Shown piece after piece: positions 6,615 through 10,634 of a DNA stretch of 10,634 nt (the stretch's first letter is position 1; each line of letters opens with the position of its first letter). A model generated the notes under the pieces. That model was not told the DNA's origin and did not search any database. It was given only the letters and a program-made list of their open reading frames with translations. The translations under genes and the position numbers were made by a program. This stretch comes from DUOH01 sp036562625 (lineage in GTDB: Bacteria > Bacillota > UBA4882 > UBA10575), in assembly GCA_036562625.1 (NCBI GenBank), contig DATCJV010000209.1, positions 1 through 10,634 on the forward strand, in the 5' to 3' direction.

Positions 6615-7118
6615 TCAATTTCTCTGAATCGCTGCCGCTAGGACTTCTTGTTCTTCATCGGAAAGCGGGTAATTGGCTTTACCGCCGCTGATCGTCTTAG
6701 CATAAATCCGGGATTCATCCCGCCCGTAGATACTACTAAGCATTACACCGTCACCATTCCGGTCGAGAAGAACAAGGGAGAAACTTTGGTCGCCACCTAC
6801 GTTGGCAAAGGCCTTATAGCGTTGAAGGGCCCACCGTTGAAGACACAGCGTGGCTTCCTTTTCCATCCGGGCGAGCATTGCTTCCATCCTTTCAATGTTC
6901 GCTTCGGCCTTCTCCATTCTTTCACCTAAATCCAGGAGAAGCTCTTCCAAGTTTTTTCCTTGGTTACCAGTGAGCATTTTTCTGTAGCGTTTCAACAGTT
7001 TCTGTAACCGAATACCATTAATGAAGAGTAGTAATAGAAAAAGTCCTTGTAAAACCAGAATGGTCAAGACCATCTTTTCCTGGGGAGAAAGATTATTGAA
7101 GAAGACTGTTGCTTGCAC
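6615..7118 (-). CDS. DUF4446 family membrane protein
   Basis: A 167-residue protein of the DUF4446 family, which is commonly found beside parB in Bacillota. One membrane helix (about 16-37) is followed by a basic stretch, a coiled coil (55-92) and the conserved domain: AFANVGGDQSFSLVLLD (103-119), then GDGVMLSSIYGR (122-133) and RIYAKTI (137-143). The start is GTG 7118, with GAAGGGG 8 bases before it. The function of the family is not established. Its place between parAB and the bactofilin-peptidase operon invites a link with origin positioning or envelope tethering, but that is only inference. No terminator is seen after it; a polyT/polyA palindrome near 6577-6592 is not a clear hairpin, so read-through into the next operon is possible. 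Confidence 0.88.
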   Translation of the reverse strand: MQATVFFNNLSPQEKMVLTILVLQGLFLLLLFINGIRLQKLLKRYRKMLTGNQGKNLEELLLDLGERMEKAEANIERMEAMLARMEKEATLCLQRWALQRYKAFANVGGDQSFSLVLLDRNGDGVMLSSIYGRDESRIYAKTISGGKANYPLSDEEQEVLAAAIQRN

Positions 7119-7458
7119 CTCTAACGCCCCTTCTTGTCCAATCTCATCTTACTTCTATAATTCTTGTTCGGTCGCTGACATCCTTTATTAAAGAGCTAAT
7201 TTCTTGGAAAAATTTTCTCCACCGGTCAACCAAACAGTTGTTCGATTTTCTTTGCAATCTCCTTCCCCGGGATTTGTTTCGTAAATATAAGCAGTTGCTC
7301 GTTTCAACCGGAATTGCGCTTTAGAATATGCTAATAAATTAACCGGATCCCAACACATCCTACTCCGGTGGTAATGGTAACAAGAATTGATCTTAGCCTG
7401 TATAGTTGTGGGCGGTCGCCAGCGCAGTCAATTACTTCGAAGCCGGCCTACCATTCCG
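7119..7458 (-). other. Gene-poor gap between parB and the DUF4446 gene
   Basis: These 340 bases hold no recognised gene. On the - strand, a frame of 56 codons runs from ATG 7358 to TAA 7188 (it begins MCWDPVNLLAYSK). It has a GGAG only about 5 bases before the ATG and no recognised similarity, so I do not call it a gene. No T-tract hairpin follows parB, and I found no convincing -35/-10 pair for the DUF4446 gene. Confidence 0.4.
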
Positions 7459-8343
7459 TTATAAGCTTAGAAGAAGCTCTGTGATTCTCTCCAATTCCTC
7501 TTTGGAATAATATTCAATCTCTATTTTTCCCCGCTCGCCACTGGTTTTGATCCGTACCCTAGTCCCAAATAGACGGGTCATGTCTTCCACAATGGCTTCC
7601 AGGTTCGGATCGAGTTTACGCCCTTCCGTCCCCGTTCCTCTTTTCTTCGTTTCTTCCCCTACTGTTTCACGTGGAACAATTGAATTATTAGTCAGGCGCA
7701 CGAGCTCTTCGGTCTCGCGTACCGACAGATTCTCTTTGATTATCTTTTCACCAATAAATAGCTGCTGCTCCGGTTGTTCCAAGCCAAGCAAAGCACGGGC
7801 ATGTCCCATGGTTAATTGCCCGTTTAGAACCATTTGCTGAATTGGTTCGGATAGTTGCAAGAGGCGAACGGTATTGGCAATTGCGGATCGACTTTTACCA
7901 ACAGCCTTAGCTATTTCTTCTTGAGTTAAATTAAACTCATCAAGCAACCGGCGGTAAGCCTGAGCTTCTTCAATTGGATTTAAGTCCTCCCGTTGTAAGT
8001 TTTCCACCAGGGCGATTTCCATGACCGTCCGGTCATCCAGTTCCTTAATAATAACGGGAACTCTTTCTAAACCAGCCATTTTAGCAGCCCGTAGACGCCG
8101 TTCTCCGGCAATAAGTTGGTACCCCGGGCCTTTTTTCCGTACTAAAAGGGGCTGGAGGACTCCATGGACTTTAATGGAGGCAGCCAATTCTTCCAGGCTT
8201 TCCGGATCAAAGTTACGCCGGGGTTGATCCGGGTTAATTTCGATCTCCGCGAGGGGTATCTCAAAGGTGTTTTGCAAATCTTCCTCTTCAATCTGGGGAA
8301 TTAAAGCCCCCAGGCCTCTACCTAAACCCCGGGACTTACTCAC
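7459..8343 (-). CDS. parB: Chromosome-partitioning protein ParB (Spo0J)
   Basis: A 294-residue ParB/Spo0J. It binds parS, acts as a CTP-dependent clamp that spreads along DNA, and stimulates ParA. In order: MSKSRGLGRGLGALIPQ at the N-terminus (ParA-stimulating region), the CTPase/ParB-N domain with GERRLRAA (80-87) and ENLQREDLNPIEEA (114-127), the helix-turn-helix TQEEIAKAVGKSRSAIANTV (140-159), and a C-terminal dimerisation domain. I chose GTG 8343 over TTG 8349: AAGGAAGTGAT, one mismatch from an ideal ribosome binding site, is well spaced for the GTG and too close for the TTG. It overlaps the parA stop by eight bases (GTGAGTAA). The codons for VPRET near residue 224 form a parS site. No Noc paralogue is seen nearby. 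Confidence 0.97.
   Translation of the reverse strand: MSKSRGLGRGLGALIPQIEEEDLQNTFEIPLAEIEINPDQPRRNFDPESLEELAASIKVHGVLQPLLVRKKGPGYQLIAGERRLRAAKMAGLERVPVIIKELDDRTVMEIALVENLQREDLNPIEEAQAYRRLLDEFNLTQEEIAKAVGKSRSAIANTVRLLQLSEPIQQMVLNGQLTMGHARALLGLEQPEQQLFIGEKIIKENLSVRETEELVRLTNNSIVPRETVGEETKKRGTGTEGRKLDPNLEAIVEDMTRLFGTRVRIKTSGERGKIEIEYYSKEELERITELLLSL
7663..7678 (-). promoter_or_regulatory. parS: parS site inside parB
   Basis: Read on the - strand it is TGTTCCACGTGAAACA, a full match to the Bacillus parS consensus TGTTNCACGTGAAACA. It encodes VPRET in ParB, the same internal location as in Bacillus subtilis spo0J. Confidence 0.95.
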
Positions 8344-9097
8344 GAGCAATCACTTCCTTGGCTAATTCAAAATAGGCCTCCGCCCCTTTTGAACGCCCGT
8401 CATAAAGGTTAATCGGTAGCCCATGGCTGGGCGCTTCACTTAACCGAATATTACGCGGGATAACCGCGTTGTAGACCCGATTCTGGAAATAGTTCCGCAC
8501 TTCTTCCGCCACTTGCTGGGATAGGTTGGTCCGGTAATCATACATCGTTAAAACGACCCCTTCCACCGTGAGATTGGGGTTGGAGTATTTTTGCACTAGC
8601 TGTAGGGTTTTCATTAATTGGCTAAGCCCTTCAAGAGCATAGTATTCGCATTGTATAGGAACAATCACTGCATCGGCGGCGGCTAAAGCATTTAAGGTTA
8701 AGTTGCCTAGGGAAGGCGGACAATCAATTAGCACATAATCGTATTTATTGCGTACCGGCTCAACGGAACGGCGTAACCGTTGGTCACGGGCCATCATCCC
8801 GACCAGCTCAGCTTCCGCCCCGGCCAAACGAATGGTCGCCGGTACAGCCTCTAAATTTGGCACTTGCGTCGGTAAAATTACTTCTTCAATAGATACTTCA
8901 CTAATTAAAACATCATATATACATTTTTTGATTTCACTCTTCTTAAGCCCTAACCCACTGGTGGCGTTTCCTTGTGGATCATTGTCTAAAACCAAAACCT
9001 TTTTTCCTAAAACCGCCATATATGCACCTAAATTAACCGCGGTTGTGGTTTTCCCAACACCACCCTTTTGGTTGGTTATGGCAAAGACCTTTCCCAT
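8336..9097 (-). CDS. parA: Chromosome-partitioning ATPase ParA (Soj)
   Basis: A 253-residue ParA/Soj ATPase of the deviant Walker A class, the chromosomal short form without an N-terminal DNA-binding extension. Motifs: KGGVGKTT (11-18) with the signature lysine, LVLDNDPQGNATSGLG (35-50) with the catalytic Asp40, YVLIDCPPSLG (121-131) and IPRNIRLSEAPSHGLPI (about 213-229). It dimerises on ATP, binds DNA non-specifically and works with ParB-parS to segregate origins; in Bacillota it also affects DnaA. ATG 9097 has a strong GAGGAGGG ribosome binding site 8 bases upstream. Its stop overlaps the parB start. A terminator upstream separates it from rsmG, so it should have its own promoter in the 9098-9530 gap, but only weak candidates are visible there. 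Confidence 0.97.
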   Translation of the reverse strand: MGKVFAITNQKGGVGKTTTAVNLGAYMAVLGKKVLVLDNDPQGNATSGLGLKKSEIKKCIYDVLISEVSIEEVILPTQVPNLEAVPATIRLAGAEAELVGMMARDQRLRRSVEPVRNKYDYVLIDCPPSLGNLTLNALAAADAVIVPIQCEYYALEGLSQLMKTLQLVQKYSNPNLTVEGVVLTMYDYRTNLSQQVAEEVRNYFQNRVYNAVIPRNIRLSEAPSHGLPINLYDGRSKGAEAYFELAKEVIARE

Positions 9098-9530
9098 CGA
9101 AAGTTCCCTCCTCGCTTCATCGAATCTTCACAACTATTCTTATCTTCGTGAACGGTCCCTCATCTTCCTGCCTACTTTAAAAATAGCCCTAGTTGTTCAC
9201 CTAACTTCAATTAATTAATTGGTGTATATTGACGGTAAACGGCGGAAACAACCAATTTAAGCGTCCTTTGGGCCATCGGTCACCTACCTAATATAAAGCA
9301 TTCGACGCTTGTCGACTCATCCGCCATTACTTTTTAACCACTGCAAGGTGCTTACGGAGGCCGACGCCAACGACTACCTGCTCTGATTTTCATTTCCTTG
9401 GCTCAAGCCCGCAAGAGCCGGCATTGGCAACCTAAAAGCGCCTCGCCTTGCGGGTGATGGTTTGTCTTTGCCTTCTTTTACCCAGTCAAAACCGGATGGT
9501 CGTCTCCAAATACCTTGATTTTCTATACAA
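9098..9530 (-). other. Gene-free region before parA with a structured core
   Basis: No coding frame of note was found on either strand. The part nearest parA (9098-9240) is AT-rich and should hold the parA promoter; TTGAAG followed by GCTATT or TATTTT near 9182-9210 on the - strand is only a weak match. The part at about 9240-9500 is richer in G and C and contains several inverted repeats, described separately. This is the position where many Bacillus relatives carry noc; no remnant of it was recognised. Confidence 0.5.
9400..9454. other. Inverted repeats with pseudoknot potential
   Basis: GGCTC (9400-9404) pairs with GAGCC (9415-9419). The 10-base loop between them contains CCCGCAA, which can pair with TTGCGGG at 9448-9454. 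Together they form an H-type pseudoknot pattern, possible in RNA from either strand. Further short complements (GGCAA 9426-9430 with TTGCC 9468-9472) flank it. This fits a structured RNA but matches no family that I recognise. Confidence 0.3.
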
Positions 9531-9572
9531 AGCAAACAAAAACGGCACTAAAATTTAGTAACTAGGTGCCGT
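9531..9572 (-). terminator. Rho-independent terminator of the mnmG-rsmG transcript
   Basis: ACGGCAC (9566-9572 read on the - strand) pairs with GTGCCGT (9542-9548), with two more TA pairs inside the loop, followed on the - strand by TTTTTGTTTGC. It lies about 120 bases beyond the rsmG stop codon. Confidence 0.8.
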
Positions 9573-9677
9573 CGATCCTTTGGTCTCTGTTAATTGGGTA
9601 TTTATATGGTCCCGTCGCATTTAATTCTATGGTGTCTATTTATATTTATTAAGGCTTCATTGGGCAAAAAACAGTCC

Positions 9678-9693
9678 TGTTTCACGTGAAACA
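9678..9693. promoter_or_regulatory. parS: Perfect palindromic parS site at the rsmG stop codon
   Basis: TGTTTCACGTGAAACA is a perfect 16-bp palindrome and a full parS match. It directly abuts the rsmG TAA (9694-9696), outside any gene, and lies before the transcript's terminator. ParB should load here as well as at the copy inside parB. Confidence 0.96.
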
Positions 9694-10410
9694 TTATAGG
9701 GGCCTTTTCGCCGGTATCCCCGGCCGGCGGGGATACTGTGCCGGAGTAAAGTGTTTTTTTTGGAAAATCAAAAGGTTACGCTCTCCTAAGCCGTTAGGAA
9801 GTTCGTAGGAAATCTCTTCGGATAAAACGGCGCCCAAAATTCCTATGGCGTTTTGGGCCGCCATAAGTTCTTCCCGATAGTTTTTTCCTTTATATGCTAC
9901 AAAGTATCCATCCTGTTGACAAAAGGGTAAGGCAAGCTCTAAAAGAACAGCAGTAGAGGCAACAGCGCGGGCGGTTACAATCGTATATTGGCTTCGATGC
10001 GCTTGCTGGTGGGCAATAGTCTCGGCCCTTTCGTTAAGAATAAAGGTATTGTCAAGACGCAACAGTTCTTTAACCGAGGATAAAAATTCCGCCTTTTTCT
10101 TGTTGGCTTCCACTAAAAAGTACTGCTGTCGGGGAAAGAGAATAGCCAAGGGAATCCCCGGAAAACCGGCGCCGGCGCCAAGATCGATTATTTTTAAGGC
10201 CGCCGTCCAACGGGACCAACGGGTCACAAATAAAGAATCATAAAGATGTTTAACTACCGCTTCTTCCCAATCGGTAATAGCGGTTAAATTAGTCCGCTGG
10301 TTTTCCTCCAGCACCAATTTAAGATAAGCATATAACTGCTCAATTTTCCCGGTATTAATCCCGGGAAAGGGTTGCAAAAGTTTCGCTAAATATTCCTGCT
10401 CCGATCTCAT
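9694..10410 (-). CDS. rsmG: 16S rRNA (guanine527-N7)-methyltransferase RsmG
   Basis: A 238-residue RsmG (GidB), of usual length. It methylates N7 of G527 in the 530 loop of 16S rRNA using SAM. Seen in order: NLTAI (41-45), the SAM-binding loop IIDLGAGAGFPGIPLAI (74-90), the acidic end of the second strand (VEANKKKAEFL, 100-110), VTARAV (145-150), VAYKGKNYREEL (171-182) and the C-terminal YPRRPGIPAKRPL, a family hallmark. Its ATG overlaps the mnmG stop as TAATG, so the two are translationally coupled in the classical mnmE-mnmG-rsmG order near the replication origin. Streptomycin resistance follows loss of this gene in several bacteria (family knowledge). Confidence 0.96.
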   Translation of the reverse strand: MRSEQEYLAKLLQPFPGINTGKIEQLYAYLKLVLEENQRTNLTAITDWEEAVVKHLYDSLFVTRWSRWTAALKIIDLGAGAGFPGIPLAILFPRQQYFLVEANKKKAEFLSSVKELLRLDNTFILNERAETIAHQQAHRSQYTIVTARAVASTAVLLELALPFCQQDGYFVAYKGKNYREELMAAQNAIGILGAVLSEEISYELPNGLGERNLLIFQKKHFTPAQYPRRPGIPAKRPL

Positions 10411-10634
10411 TATCTGCCGCTCCCGGTAAGCCAGATCAATAAGGTGCTCAAATCGGCCGGACTAATACCGCTAATCCTTCCGGCTTGGCCTAAAGTGGCC
10501 GGACGGAATTTGTTCAGTTTCTCCCGGGCTTCGGAGGACAAATTTGGAACCGCCATATAATCTAAGTCTTCGGGAAGTTTTTTTTCTTCCATTTTTCGGA
10601 GGCGAGCAGCCATTTTTGCCTCCCGTTCCAAATA
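10410..10634 (-). CDS. mnmG: tRNA uridine-5-carboxymethylaminomethyl modification enzyme MnmG, C-terminal end
   Basis: The last 74 residues of MnmG (GidA); the rest lies beyond the right edge, and the frame is open to the last base. The C-terminal helical domain is recognisable: KMEEKKLPEDLDYMAVPNLS (shown in part), LSSEAREKLNKFRPATLGQA and ISGISPADLSTLLIWL. With MnmE, it modifies the wobble uridine of several tRNAs, using FAD and a folate donor. The FAD-binding domain is not in the window. The stop TAA shares its last base with the rsmG start. Confidence 0.95.
   Translation of the reverse strand, partial: YLEREAKMAARLRKMEEKKLPEDLDYMAVPNLSSEAREKLNKFRPATLGQAGRISGISPADLSTLLIWLTGSGR

Noticed and set aside
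7109..7324. A 71-codon frame on the + strand in the parB-DUF4446 gap
   Set aside because: It begins inside the DUF4446 gene antisense to it, has no recognisable similarity and runs against all neighbouring genes.
8748..9218. A 156-codon frame on the + strand across parA and its upstream region
   Set aside because: Most of it is antisense to the strongly conserved parA gene; the product is serine-, threonine- and proline-rich, as shadow frames often are.
9273..9280. ACCGATGG on the - strand, resembling the 3' end of a c-di-GMP-I riboswitch
   Set aside because: The other conserved parts of that riboswitch are missing in the right order, and a riboswitch for parAB would be unexpected; taken as chance.
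1..10634. CRISPR arrays, tRNA or rRNA genes, insertion sequences
   Set aside because: No regularly spaced repeats, no cloverleaf or GGTTCGAATCC-type arm, no rRNA motifs and no transposase or terminal inverted repeats were seen.

Overview
The window reads as a chromosomal segment of a low-to-mid-GC bacterium of the Bacillota, probably a Clostridia- or Limnochordia-like anaerobe. The grounds are the two-subunit glycine decarboxylase P-protein (gcvPA/gcvPB), the mnmG-rsmG-parA-parB order of the origin-proximal region, a YkuS/UPF0180 protein, a DUF4446 gene after parB, parS sites of the Bacillus type and strong AGGAGG-like ribosome binding sites. The genus cannot be named from this sequence alone.

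Layout. Positions 1-1838 (+ strand) hold the end of gcvPA and all of gcvPB, joined by an ATGA overlap. Everything after that is on the - strand, so it reads from right to left. Transcription enters from the right with the end of mnmG and rsmG, closed by a clear rho-independent terminator near 9531-9572. A perfect parS site touches the rsmG stop codon. A gene-free stretch of about 600 bases follows, with an unexplained structured core. Next come parA and parB (overlapping, with a second parS inside parB), a gap of 340 bases, and the DUF4446 gene.

Positions 6484 down to 2843 hold the most interesting block. A short membrane-anchored coiled-coil protein is followed by an M23 (LytM) peptidase and a bactofilin, then a strong terminator, then a second M23 peptidase and second bactofilin and a ykuS-like gene ending in its own terminator. 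The two peptidases and the short protein share one N-terminal anchor domain (basic segment, one membrane helix, then an RYP-R-S motif starting at residue 61 in all three). The short protein lacks the peptidase domain. A frameshifted small membrane-protein gene (2450-2769) and an orphan DUF559 nuclease gene (1855-2280) fill the space to gcvPB.

How it fits together. ParA, ParB and parS act in origin segregation. Bactofilins are cytoplasmic self-assembling filaments, and M23 peptidases anchored by one helix would cut peptidoglycan outside the membrane. The duplicated peptidase-bactofilin pairs look like a scaffold-plus-wall-enzyme module for local cell-wall remodelling, placed next to the segregation genes. 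That functional link is inference from gene order.
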